This document shows, one piece after another, positions 16,510 through 24,965 of a DNA stretch of 60,734 bases (positions are counted from its first letter, which is position 1; each line of letters opens with the position of its first letter). The position numbers and the translations under genes were made by a program. The stretch covers positions 1 through 60,734 of the forward strand of contig CABUIO010000012.1 of assembly GCA_902491625.1 (NCBI GenBank), given 5' to 3'. The stretch is from an uncultured Porphyromonadaceae bacterium (GTDB lineage Bacteria > Bacteroidota > Bacteroidia > Bacteroidales > Muribaculaceae). The notes beneath the pieces are model-generated. The model was not told where the DNA came from, ran no database searches, and saw only the letters and a list, made by a program, of their open reading frames with translations.

Positions 16510-18444
16510 TCAGGGGTTGGGCTCGCGGGCGATGGCGGCGTCGATAAGGGCGATCTCAGCTTTGGTCGTGGCTTCGACCTTGCGCAGATCCTTGCAGAGG
16601 TAGCGCTGCTTGACCATGCCGAAGATCCACACCGGAATACTGATCGGGAAGAGCACGAGTGCCGCGATCTTCATTGTGAGATTGCGTGCCGGCTGATAGA
16701 GCCACTGGCCGCGCACAATGGGGAAGTCAAGGAGTTTGTTGACCACGGCGAGATCCTGACAGTCGGTCATGGCCTTGCAGTTGTCGTCGAGCTGACGGCC
16801 GAAACGCCGGATGGCATCGTTGTCAAAACCGCGCCACCAGTAGGCGCCCCACCACTGCGGACGGCGGCAGCGCTTCATCAGCGATCGCAGGGTCTCAAGC
16901 TGCGTCTCCATGCGCTCGCGCGCTTCGGAAAGCGGCAAGGGCGTCATAATGATCTCCTTGAACTCCACCTTGCGCGAGAGTTTCACACCGAACACGCGGG
17001 TGAGGATCCTGCGCCATGCGTCGGGATTGAACACAGCGGAATCGTTCATCGCCTTGTACGTCACATAAACACCCAACGGCGCGAGAATGAAGGTCGAGAT
17101 CCACATACCTTCCCAGACTACCCACTTGCCGTCGCGGGCGAGCTTGTAGCCGGTGTTGTCGATAATGTAGTAGAAGATGAAGATGAGCACCGAAACGACC
17201 AGAGGTGTGCCGAGTCCGCCCTTGCGGATGATGGCTCCAAGCGGCGCGCCGATAAAGAAGAAGAGCAGACAAGCAACAGAGAGGGTGAATTTCTTCATCA
17301 GTTCGATCTGATGGCGACGGAGAGCGTAGTTGTCGTCCTTCATGCTCTCGACCTTGAACTGAAGATCCATGCGCGCCTGTTTCGCCGCCATGGAGGCGCG
17401 GTTATACATGTCGCGGCGCTCCGAGACACCGAGCTGCGAGATGAGCGAGCCGAGCGACGGCGATGAAGCGTCGCTCGCCACGTGCCGCACCGGCAGAGGA
17501 TTGCCCGTAGTGTCAATGTCAGGCAATACGCCGCTGTAGGATTTTGCCCTGAGCTGACGGCTGTAGCGCGTGCCAACGGAGTCGATGCGCAGTTCCACGG
17601 AGTCGATGGTGTGCTGCAGTTCCGCCATGTTCTTGCCGACATACTGCTTGCGCATTCCGCCCTCGTCGAGGCGGCTGAAATTATTGTCAAACTTGATCAG
17701 GATCTCCTTGTCCTTGAAGGTCTCGCGACGGAAAGGCATGTTCTGCGCTCCCGCATCGACGGAGCTTCCACCCTGCATGTTGTCGAACTGCTCGCCGTTC
17801 CATAGTTTCAGATATAGATGCGATTGACCCGAAGTGAAAGCCAGACGCGCCGAATCGGCACGCAGCACCGTGGAATTGCCGAAACCTTTCGAGAGATCGT
17901 AGATCATCACGCCGCGCAGAATGCCGGTCTCCTTGTTCTTGCTGTCGACGTAGACGCTGTAGCCCGGAATCTGATCGTAGAAAGCCTTTTCGGGAATCTC
18001 AAGCTCCGGCGATTTCTGTTTCATGGAGAACAGCAGCGTCCACATCTTCACCTGTGCCTTCGGCAGCACATCGTTCTGGAAGAAGAACGCGCCCACGGCA
18101 ATACCGCTGACAAGAATAATCAGAGGCATCATCGTGCGGAAAAGCGATATTCCAGCAGCCTTCATGGCCGTAAGTTCCGACTTCTCGCCCAGATTGCCGA
18201 ACGTCATCAGCGAGGCAAGGAGAATGGCGAGCGGAAGCGCCTGAGGCACCATGCACACCGCAGCATAGCCGAAAAGTTCGGCTATCACCTTGATTTCAAG
18301 ACCCTTGCCAACCAAGTCGTCGATGTAGCGCCAGAGGAACTGCATCAGCACGATGAAGAGCACGATGAAGAACGTCATGGCGAAAACCGGCAGGAAACTC
18401 TTCAGCAGGAATATATGTAAACGCTTGACTATATGCATTATCAC
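16510..18444 (-). CDS. LptF/LptG-family permease (YjgP/YjgQ)
   Basis: 644 residues. Three N-terminal membrane helices (residues ~12-35, ~55-80, ~95-125, including MTFGNLGEKSELTAMKAAGIS) are followed by a periplasmic beta-rich domain. Further helices lie at ~385-470 (FFIGAPLGAIIRKGGLGTPL), with a last hydrophobic stretch near 605-625. LptF/LptG drive lipopolysaccharide from the inner membrane toward the Lpt bridge with LptB ATPase. Bacteroidota versions are longer than the ~360-residue proteobacterial ones, matching this protein. Which of the two subunits it is cannot be told here. Start at 18444 or two codons later. Confidence 0.9.
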   Translation of the reverse strand: MIMHIVKRLHIFLLKSFLPVFAMTFFIVLFIVLMQFLWRYIDDLVGKGLEIKVIAELFGYAAVCMVPQALPLAILLASLMTFGNLGEKSELTAMKAAGISLFRTMMPLIILVSGIAVGAFFFQNDVLPKAQVKMWTLLFSMKQKSPELEIPEKAFYDQIPGYSVYVDSKNKETGILRGVMIYDLSKGFGNSTVLRADSARLAFTSGQSHLYLKLWNGEQFDNMQGGSSVDAGAQNMPFRRETFKDKEILIKFDNNFSRLDEGGMRKQYVGKNMAELQHTIDSVELRIDSVGTRYSRQLRAKSYSGVLPDIDTTGNPLPVRHVASDASSPSLGSLISQLGVSERRDMYNRASMAAKQARMDLQFKVESMKDDNYALRRHQIELMKKFTLSVACLLFFFIGAPLGAIIRKGGLGTPLVVSVLIFIFYYIIDNTGYKLARDGKWVVWEGMWISTFILAPLGVYVTYKAMNDSAVFNPDAWRRILTRVFGVKLSRKVEFKEIIMTPLPLSEARERMETQLETLRSLMKRCRRPQWWGAYWWRGFDNDAIRRFGRQLDDNCKAMTDCQDLAVVNKLLDFPIVRGQWLYQPARNLTMKIAALVLFPISIPVWIFGMVKQRYLCKDLRKVEATTKAEIALIDAAIAREPNP

Positions 18445-18555
18445 ACACTGTGTTCACACCGCCGACCAACGCCCGCGGCACCAAAATCAGACCGTAAAAT
18501 TACCAAAAACTTTTTAACTGACCGCAACCGGAGAGTTTATTCGACAAATATTGCT

Positions 18556-18563
18556 TATATTTG
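18556..18563 (+). promoter_or_regulatory. -7 element of the MscS-family gene
   Basis: TATATTTG matches TAnnTTTG and lies 21 nt before the ATG at 18585. A convincing -33 TTG was not seen. Confidence 0.45.
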
Positions 18564-18584
18564 CAGAGATTTAGATACTGACCA

Positions 18585-19799
18585 ATGCCTGACATCAACA
18601 CTACACCCATGACCATTGCCTTGTATCTGCTCGGTTTCGTGCTTGTCGCAGCCATATTCATGAAGACGCGGCAAACTCTGCGAATGCACCGCAAGAAGGC
18701 CGGATTCGCCATGTCGAAATGGCATCTGCTGTTTATCCTGCTATGTGTCGCAGCGGTGTTCTTTCTGTTGAGCACAATCGGCGGGAGTCAGCTCCGGCAC
18801 TCGGCCGAGGGACTCATGTCCGACACTTTCGGAGGCCACCGGCTATGGCGCGTGGCAGTGCTGCTGTTCTTCGCCGCAGTGTCGGGAGGTGTCGTCTTCA
18901 CTCTCTGGCGCTACAAACGTATCCTGAAATACGACATCGGACGCCGCCTCGACTCTACCAACCATTGGCTGCAGATCAGTATTCTCGTGACCATAGCGAC
19001 CGCCATAATACTGACAATCTGCATTTTCAGAATCAGCCCTGAAAGTTTTCTTCCCTTCAGCCTTTTCGCCGTGGTGCTCACATGGCTCTTTCAGGACGCC
19101 GTGCTTGGAGTCGTGGCCTACATACATCTGCGCTCCAATCATCTCCTCTACATCGGCGACCTTATCCATCTCCCCGACAAGAACATTTCCGGTTTCGTGT
19201 CCGACATCTCGCTCATCTCGGTGACCATCGACTCGCTCGACAACACGAGGGTAAACATACCGATAAGCTCCTTGCAGAAAGGTGCGTTCGTCAACCTCCG
19301 CGAACTTCTGGAAGGCAACACATCAGGACGGCGTATGCTGCGCACCTTCACCATCGACAGCCGCAGCATCCGCGAAGTCTCGCGCTCCGACATGCAGCGC
19401 ATAGCTTCGGCACTCGACAGCCGCGGCGAAGACACTATCGCCGTGACAACAGAGATGAAGAATGCCTCGGCGGAAACTCCGATGCTCAACCTCTATCTAT
19501 ACCGCCGCTATCTGCGTCACTGGCTCTGCGACAACTACGAGGTGGCACGCTCGCCGCGCATGATCGTGAGTCTTGAGGCGCCCGGCCCCGAGGGGGTGCC
19601 GCTGAAAGTCTACATCTACATCAAGCAGACCCGGCTGGAGACCTATGAGCATATAGCCGACGAGATCACAGAACATATCCTTCAGTCGATGTCATGGTTC
19701 GGGCTGCACCTCTATCAGCGTCCGACCGGCAACGATCTCCGCAACCAATCCTCAAAAACGACCTCCGACGATGGCAATGACCACCTCCTTCAGCAATAA
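18585..19799 (+). CDS. MscS-family mechanosensitive channel (YbdG-like)
   Basis: 404 residues. Five membrane helices fall at residues ~8-27, 46-65, 84-105, 125-148 and 152-175. The MscS pore and beta domain follow (FQDAVLGVVAYIHLRSNHLLYIGDLIHLPDKNISGFVSDISLISVTIDSLDN, described here by its ends 165-215), then a cytoplasmic alpha/beta domain. The arrangement fits the YbdG/YnaI branch, which relieves mild osmotic stress. It overlaps the next gene by 29 bp, so the two are probably translated from one mRNA along with the following RyR genes. Confidence 0.85.
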   Translation: MPDINTTPMTIALYLLGFVLVAAIFMKTRQTLRMHRKKAGFAMSKWHLLFILLCVAAVFFLLSTIGGSQLRHSAEGLMSDTFGGHRLWRVAVLLFFAAVSGGVVFTLWRYKRILKYDIGRRLDSTNHWLQISILVTIATAIILTICIFRISPESFLPFSLFAVVLTWLFQDAVLGVVAYIHLRSNHLLYIGDLIHLPDKNISGFVSDISLISVTIDSLDNTRVNIPISSLQKGAFVNLRELLEGNTSGRRMLRTFTIDSRSIREVSRSDMQRIASALDSRGEDTIAVTTEMKNASAETPMLNLYLYRRYLRHWLCDNYEVARSPRMIVSLEAPGPEGVPLKVYIYIKQTRLETYEHIADEITEHILQSMSWFGLHLYQRPTGNDLRNQSSKTTSDDGNDHLLQQ

Positions 19800-20748
19800 G
19801 AGTCTTGACATGCGCAGCAGCAACCTGAAATCCGACATACTCCGACAGCCGGAAATCGACTGCCGACTCGCAGCACGACATATCGTCATGCGCGATCTCC
19901 CCGAGCCTCTGTGGGGTGACGGCATCGGTATCGGCAGCGACCGCCACGTGCGTCTGATTTTCGACGACACCGACACACTCTCGCTCGCCATAGCCCGTCA
20001 GGCCGCGCTGCTCTGCCATTTCCCGAACTTCAACGAGGAGACAGGTGCCAACCGCACCATCCTGACCTTCATGGCTAAAGAGGCCGCAAACCTCCGGGAA
20101 CTCGAATCGGAGTTCCGCAGCATCCTCGATTCGCGGATGCTCGGCAACCTACCTGACCACTGCAACGTGAAACTATGCTCGGGCAAGGAATGCGAGACAG
20201 TGAGCGGCGAAGGATCGTACCTCGACATCGCGCTTGAAATTGTCGCCGCCGCAGACCTCGACATCGCCACCTTCCTGCGCAATCTCCCCGACCGCAACCG
20301 CGCGCACATCACCCTGATGAGCCGCGAAAGCGCCCTTGGCGACCTCAAAACGGAATTTTCAGAACTCCAGCATTATCTTCTCCCCGACACGATGCCCGAT
20401 GCCGCCGACTGCGAGCGCTACATGGCGGAAGTGGACTTCTCGCGCGCCATGCTCGTCAACAAGATCTACTCCATCAGCACCGGACTCCGCGAGATCAACA
20501 ATTTCTCCTGCTTCGACGCCGCCGACTACAACCTGTCGCTGCAACGCCTCTGCGACGAGATCACTCCATCGACAGCCATCGCTGCATGGGACAACATCAA
20601 AGGTCCCGACAGTATCGAGATGGCTCTCTCCAACCTCTACTGCGGCGACTGCATCGACACAAAACTTTCCTCGCTGCGACTGCGGCCATCCGACTTCGTG
20701 CCCGACAAAGCCAGCGGAATCAGACGCCTTTTCCCTATACCCGAATAG
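19771..20748 (+). CDS. N-terminal part of a RyR-domain protein, truncated by an in-frame TAG
   Basis: 325 codons of open frame. No domain is certain; a stretch HVRLIFDDTDTLSLAIARQAALLCHFPNF looks like a degenerate nucleotide-binding (TrkA-N-like) fold. The frame ends at TAG (20746-20748). The same frame then continues for 106 codons with a recognisable RyR-type segment (see 20749-21069). CAG to TAG would be a single change, since GAA-TAG-CAC sits in otherwise normal coding sequence. The gene overlaps the MscS-family gene by 29 bp; ATGs at 19777 and 19810 are alternatives. Whether a truncated protein functions is unknown. Confidence 0.7.
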   Translation: MAMTTSFSNKSLDMRSSNLKSDILRQPEIDCRLAARHIVMRDLPEPLWGDGIGIGSDRHVRLIFDDTDTLSLAIARQAALLCHFPNFNEETGANRTILTFMAKEAANLRELESEFRSILDSRMLGNLPDHCNVKLCSGKECETVSGEGSYLDIALEIVAAADLDIATFLRNLPDRNRAHITLMSRESALGDLKTEFSELQHYLLPDTMPDAADCERYMAEVDFSRAMLVNKIYSISTGLREINNFSCFDAADYNLSLQRLCDEITPSTAIAAWDNIKGPDSIEMALSNLYCGDCIDTKLSSLRLRPSDFVPDKASGIRRLFPIPE

Positions 20749-21069
20749 CACCGCCAGTCGCACGCCCGCCGGGTTCTGGAAAAGAATCTGGAGACACTCG
20801 CCAAACTCGAACACTCCCGCTGGAACGTAGAGAAACTCCTTCTTGGCTACGCGCCCTACACACGCGAAGAGCACTATGCCGACGAACAGCTTCAAGGCAA
20901 AGCACGCGCCGCGTCACGCCGCCACAAGAAAAAGGTCGAGAAACACCACATAGACATCTGCTCTCACCGGCAGCTGATGCACATCGACCCCGAATCGCTC
21001 AAATACGACTGCTTCCTCACCCTCGCCATTGACCGCATCCTCGCCCTCGAACCCACCCTCCGAAAATAG
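20749..21069 (+). pseudogene. C-terminal RyR-domain remnant downstream of the in-frame stop
   Basis: Read in the same frame as the preceding gene, this stretch translates to an open segment ending at TAG 21067-21069. It contains LAKLEHSRWNVEKLLLGYAP, then KKVEKHHIDICSHRQLM and LKYDCF. The A..EH.RW....LL.GY ... H..I ... KYD pattern is typical of bacterial RyR (ryanodine receptor repeat) domains. It has no obvious start codon of its own with signals. Reconstructed length with the N-terminal part is 433 codons including the stop. Confidence 0.7.
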
Positions 21070-21089
21070 CAAACAATATAGACAATATT

Positions 21090-21359
21090 ATGAAAGATTT
21101 GATGGAGGAGATGGCGCGGCATGTGCATGAGGAGTGGATGCGTCGCAGACTGAGCGAGGGGTGGCGGCTCGGCGCGGTGCGCGACGACAGCCGAAGAGAA
21201 CATCCGTGTCTTGTACCCTACGACGAGCTTCCGGAGAGCGAGAAGGAGTATGACCGCGCCACGGCGCTCGAAACCTTGCGATTCATCCAAAGCCAAGGCT
21301 ACGAAATCCGCAAAAAGACTGACTCTAAAGACCTTAAGGATCCACAGGGTCTCGTCTAA
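21090..21359 (+). CDS. Small RyR-domain protein
   Basis: 89 residues that are almost entirely one RyR domain: ARHVHEEWMRRRLSEGWRLGAVRDD, then HPCLVPYDELPESEKEYDRATALETL. This matches the H.xW...R..EGW.xG ... HP.LvPY.eLp..EK.yDR pattern well. RyR repeats are known from calcium-release channels and occur in bacteria as small stand-alone proteins or C-terminal modules; a ligand-sensing role is proposed but not shown for this protein. It follows the interrupted RyR gene by 20 nt and an MscS-family channel gene, suggesting one operon. Confidence 0.85.
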   Translation: MKDLMEEMARHVHEEWMRRRLSEGWRLGAVRDDSRREHPCLVPYDELPESEKEYDRATALETLRFIQSQGYEIRKKTDSKDLKDPQGLV

Positions 21360-21385
21360 ACACCGATAGAAAATCAGTGGCAAAT

Positions 21386-21585
21386 GCCGGGCTGAAAGTC
21401 CGGCTGTATTGCCAACCACGGCCTTCAGGCCGTGGAAAGACGTATCCTCTGAAATCAGTCGCGGAGCGACGTCGTGCGGTAAAGGCCAACCACACACGCA
21501 TCGCTCCGCGACGCGTCATCTTATTTAGCAGCCCTCCACGGCCTGAAGGCCGCGGTTGGCAACACAGACAGACCTCCGGCCTGTC
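21386..21585. repeat. ~200-bp palindromic intergenic repeat, copy B
   Basis: It has the same layout as copy A: outer hairpins, arms reading TTGCCAACCACGGCC and GGCCGCGGTTGGCAA, and a centre GCGGAGCGACGTCGTGCGGT ... CGCATCGCTCCGCGACGCGT. Differences from copy A include changes in hairpin loops and in the outermost arms. It lies in the 361-bp gap before pta; small frames across it look spurious. Confidence 0.85.
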
Positions 21586-21656
21586 TTATTCTCACCGTTT
21601 AGCCTCGCTTTAGTCTTTAAACCCTCCAAAGGCTTTAGTATGTGAAGATAATTTTG

Positions 21657-21664
21657 TAATTTTG
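21657..21664 (+). promoter_or_regulatory. -7 element of pta-ackA
   Basis: TAATTTTG (21657-21664), with a near-TTTG (TTTA) ~20 bp upstream. The leader to the pta ATG is ~50 nt. Confidence 0.6.
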
Positions 21665-21720
21665 CGTCTGTCATTGGCGACATTATGTATATCCCAATCA
21701 TATAATACCATAGAACAGTT

Positions 21721-22734
21721 ATGACACTTTTCGAACGTCTGGCGCAGCGTGCCAAAGAGCATCCGCAGCGTCTTATTCTCGCCGAGGGCGACGAACCGCG
21801 CACCCTCAAGGCTGCCGACCGAATCATAAGCGAGGGCATCGCCCATGTCAACCTGATCGGCAACAGAGAGACTATCCTTGCCAAGGCTGAGGAGCTCGGC
21901 CTTTCCCAGATAAGCAAAGCCAACATTATCAATCCCGAAGACAAGGATTTCGTGGAGCCTTACGCCGAACTCCTCTGCGAACTCCGCAAGAAGAAAGGCA
22001 TGACAATGGAGGAGGCCCGCAAGCTGGCGGCCAATCCTCTCTATCTCGGCTGCCTGATGATCAAGAAAGGCGACGCCGACTGTCAGGTGGCCGGCGCGCG
22101 CAACACCACCGGAGACGTGCTCCGCGCAGCATTCCAGGTGCTTAAGACAAAGCCTGGCATCAGCGTCGTGAGCGGCGCGTTCATCATGCTGCTCCCTCCC
22201 GGCGTCCCCTACGGCACCGACCACATGCTCATCTTCGCCGACTGTGCCGTAGTGCCCAACCCCACGGCTCCCGAGCTTGCGCAGATCGCCATCTCCACCG
22301 CCCAGACAGCACGCAACATCGCTGGCATCGACCCCAAGGTCGCCATGCTCTCTTTCTCCACCAAGGGAAGCGCCAAGAACGAGATGGTCGACAAGGTCAT
22401 CAAAGCCACCGAGATCGCCAAGGAACTCGATCCGCAGCTTGTCATCGACGGTGAACTCCAGAGCGACGCCGCCATAGTGCCCGGCGTGGCCGAACAGAAA
22501 GCCCCCGGCAGCACAGTCGCCGGTCAGGCCAACGTACTCGTGTTCCCCTCGCTCAATGTCGGCAACATCGCCTACAAGCTCGTGCAGCGTCTCGCAGGCG
22601 CGGGTGCCGTAGGCCCGATCCTTCAGGGTCTCGCAGCACCTGTCAACGATCTTTCGCGCGGATGTCTCGTTGACGACATTTTCAAGACAATCATCGTGAC
22701 CTGTAATCAGGCCATCGGCGACAAACAGCTTTAA
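21721..22734 (+). CDS. pta: Phosphate acetyltransferase
   Basis: 337 residues, the short Pta form without an N-terminal regulatory domain. It converts acetyl-CoA and phosphate to acetyl phosphate. Motifs seen: ILAEGDEPRTLKAADRI near the N-terminus, GAFIMLLPPGVPYGTDHMLIFADCAV (residues ~155-182) and GELQSDAAIVPGVAEQKAPGS near 242. It lies 10 nt before ackA, forming the standard acetate operon. Confidence 0.96.
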   Translation: MTLFERLAQRAKEHPQRLILAEGDEPRTLKAADRIISEGIAHVNLIGNRETILAKAEELGLSQISKANIINPEDKDFVEPYAELLCELRKKKGMTMEEARKLAANPLYLGCLMIKKGDADCQVAGARNTTGDVLRAAFQVLKTKPGISVVSGAFIMLLPPGVPYGTDHMLIFADCAVVPNPTAPELAQIAISTAQTARNIAGIDPKVAMLSFSTKGSAKNEMVDKVIKATEIAKELDPQLVIDGELQSDAAIVPGVAEQKAPGSTVAGQANVLVFPSLNVGNIAYKLVQRLAGAGAVGPILQGLAAPVNDLSRGCLVDDIFKTIIVTCNQAIGDKQL

Positions 22735-22744
22735 ACATTTAATT

Positions 22745-23944
22745 ATGAAAATATTAGTGCTTAACTGCGGCAGCAGCAGTGTGAAATACAAACTCATCGA
22801 GTCGACCGACGGCAAAGTGCTTGCCGAGGGCGGCGTGGAGAAGCTCGGCCTCCCCGATAGCTTCATCAAATTCAAACTCTCAGACGGCAGCAAGAAGGTT
22901 GTCGAGACTCTCATGCCCACCCACAAGGAGGCCGTCGAGACTATCGTCAAGGTGCTCACCGACCCCAAGGACGGCGTTATCAAGAGCATGGCTGAGATCG
23001 AAGCCGTCGGCCACCGCGTGGTCCACGGCATGGACAAGTTCAGCCAGAGTGTGCTCATCACGCCCGAGGTCAAGGAGAAGATCAAGGAGTGCTACACCGT
23101 GGCACCGCTCCACAATCCCGCCAACATGACCGGCATCGAGGCCGTGACAGAGATCCTTCCCTCCGTGCCTCAGGTCGCCGTCTTCGACACGGCGTTCCAT
23201 CAGACAATGCCCGCCAAGGCCTACATGTATGCCCTTCCCTGGGAAGCATACGAGAAATACGGCGTGCGCCGCTACGGTTTCCACGGCACGAGCCACCGCT
23301 ACGTGAGCCGCCGCGCCTGCGAATTCCTCGGCCTTCCCTACGAGAAACAGCGCATCATCACATGCCATATCGGCAACGGAGCCTCCATCACAGCCATCGA
23401 AGACGGCAAGAGCGTCGACACTTCGATGGGTCTGACCCCGACAGAAGGCCTGATGATGGGCACACGTGTTGGCGACGTCGATCCCGGAGCACTCGTCTAT
23501 CTGATGAAATGCGAGAACCTTGACGCCGACGGCCTGATGAACCTCATCAACAAGCGTTCGGGTGTGGCCGGAGTCAGCGGCATCTCCTCCGACATGCGCG
23601 ACATCGAGGCCGCCATCGCCCAAGGCGACGAGCGTGCACGTCTGGCTCTCGACATGTACGAATACCGCATTCTGAAATATATCGGCGCATACACCGCTGT
23701 GCTCGGCGGCGTCGATGTGATCGTCTTCACCGGCGGCGTCGGCGAGAACCAGACCGGAACACGCGAGAAAATCTGCCGCCAGCTCGCCTATCTCGGCGTG
23801 ACATTCAACGAGAAGGCCAACAGCGTGCGCGGCGAGGAGATCGAGATTTCCGGTGCCGACAGCAAGGTGCATGTGGTCGTCATTCCCACCGACGAGGAGC
23901 TGATGATCGCACGCGACACGGCTTCTATCGTAGAAAATATCTGA
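22745..23944 (+). CDS. ackA: Acetate kinase
   Basis: 399 residues, normal length. It turns acetyl phosphate and ADP into acetate and ATP, completing fermentative acetate formation with pta. Motifs seen: MKILVLNCGSSSVKYKLIE at the start (phosphate loop), YGFHGTSHRYVS near 178-190, and IVFTGGVGENQ near 325. A terminator follows at 23958-23992. Confidence 0.97.
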   Translation: MKILVLNCGSSSVKYKLIESTDGKVLAEGGVEKLGLPDSFIKFKLSDGSKKVVETLMPTHKEAVETIVKVLTDPKDGVIKSMAEIEAVGHRVVHGMDKFSQSVLITPEVKEKIKECYTVAPLHNPANMTGIEAVTEILPSVPQVAVFDTAFHQTMPAKAYMYALPWEAYEKYGVRRYGFHGTSHRYVSRRACEFLGLPYEKQRIITCHIGNGASITAIEDGKSVDTSMGLTPTEGLMMGTRVGDVDPGALVYLMKCENLDADGLMNLINKRSGVAGVSGISSDMRDIEAAIAQGDERARLALDMYEYRILKYIGAYTAVLGGVDVIVFTGGVGENQTGTREKICRQLAYLGVTFNEKANSVRGEEIEISGADSKVHVVVIPTDEELMIARDTASIVENI

Positions 23945-23957
23945 TGTAAAATCAAAT

Positions 23958-23995
23958 GCCGGAGCAGGACAGCAAACTATCCATGCTCCGGCGTT
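23958..23995 (+). terminator. Terminator of pta-ackA
   Basis: A perfect 9-bp stem, GCCGGAGCA (23958-23966) with TGCTCCGGC (23984-23992), followed by GTTT. Confidence 0.7.
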
Positions 23996-24014
23996 TCATC
24001 AAAATAGCAAAGCA

Positions 24015-24875
24015 ATGCAACTCCTTTCCATCGTCTGGGATGTAAGTCCTGACCTCATAAGCCTCGGCCCTGTCACAGTGCGCTGGTACGGCCTCATGTT
24101 CGCCATCGGTTTCCTTGTCGGCTACGTCATCGTGGCACGCATGTTCAAACACGAGGGCGCACCGGAGAAATGGCTCGGCACACTCCTCATCTACCTGATC
24201 GTGGCCACAGTGGTCGGTGCACGTCTCGGGCACGTCTTCTTCTACGAGTGGGACCACTACAAAGACCATCTGTCGGAGATTCCGAAAGTGTGGGAAGGAG
24301 GTCTGGCAAGCCACGGCGGCGCCATCGCCTGTATGCTTGCCGTCTGCCTTTTCTCATGGTTCACGGCTCACAAGCCGATCTCCTGGACCATGGACAAGGT
24401 GGTGATCCCGATCGCCCTCACAGGCGGACTGATCCGCCTCGGCAACCTGATGAACAGCGAGATCTACGGCACCGTGACCGACCTGCCGTGGGGATTCATC
24501 TTCGTGCGCGACGGACAGACCATGGCTATGCACCCGACGCAGATCTACGAGGCGCTGGCATATCTGATCCTCTTCGGGCTACTGATGTGGATGTACTGGA
24601 AACTCAATGCGGAGGAACGCCCCTACCTCATCTCGGGCGTGTTCTTCTTCTGGGTGTTCACCGCGAGATTCCTGATCGAGTTCGTCAAGAATCCGCAGGA
24701 GGAGTGGGAAGCCTCGATGACCCTCAACATGGGACAGCTCCTCAGCCTCCCATTCATCGCCTTCGGACTCTTCTGCATAATCTACGCTATGGTACGTCCG
24801 CGTCAGAGATTTGTCTTCCCCGACCGATTCGCCGATGCCGACGACAGCGGCAAAAAGGGCAAAAAAGGGAAGTGA
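24015..24875 (+). CDS. lgt: Prolipoprotein diacylglyceryl transferase
   Basis: 286 residues with about seven membrane helices. Lgt transfers diacylglycerol from phosphatidylglycerol to the lipobox cysteine of prolipoproteins in the inner membrane. The signature GLIRLGNLMNSEIYG (residues ~137-151) matches the Lgt pattern, and GGLASHGGAIA (~95-105) carries the conserved histidine. The C-terminus is Lys/Gly-rich. Substrates in this window would include the lipoproteins at 5023, 41090, 53799 and 58146. Confidence 0.95.
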   Translation: MQLLSIVWDVSPDLISLGPVTVRWYGLMFAIGFLVGYVIVARMFKHEGAPEKWLGTLLIYLIVATVVGARLGHVFFYEWDHYKDHLSEIPKVWEGGLASHGGAIACMLAVCLFSWFTAHKPISWTMDKVVIPIALTGGLIRLGNLMNSEIYGTVTDLPWGFIFVRDGQTMAMHPTQIYEALAYLILFGLLMWMYWKLNAEERPYLISGVFFFWVFTARFLIEFVKNPQEEWEASMTLNMGQLLSLPFIAFGLFCIIYAMVRPRQRFVFPDRFADADDSGKKGKKGK

Positions 24876-24887
24876 CCGGAGAGCGAA

Positions 24888-24918
24888 TTTGTAATATGGA
24901 AATTTTTCCGTAATTTTG
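24888..24918 (+). promoter_or_regulatory. Promoter of fabD
   Basis: TTTG (24888-24891), a 19-bp spacer and TAATTTTG (24911-24918). The leader to the ATG at 24966 is ~40 nt. Confidence 0.8.
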
Positions 24919-24965
24919 CACCCCAAGAAAACAATAAAAATTTAAGCAACAATATTATTTAAGGT

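Noticed and set aside
16348..17466. A 372-codon plus-strand frame opposite the LptF/LptG permease
   Set aside because: Begins inside the palindromic repeat and is antisense to a clear permease gene.
21377..21613. Small frames across the palindromic repeats (here, and at 16204-16405 and 38394-38597)
   Set aside because: They are read from palindromic repeat DNA in several phases and strands and have no start signals, so they are probably spurious.
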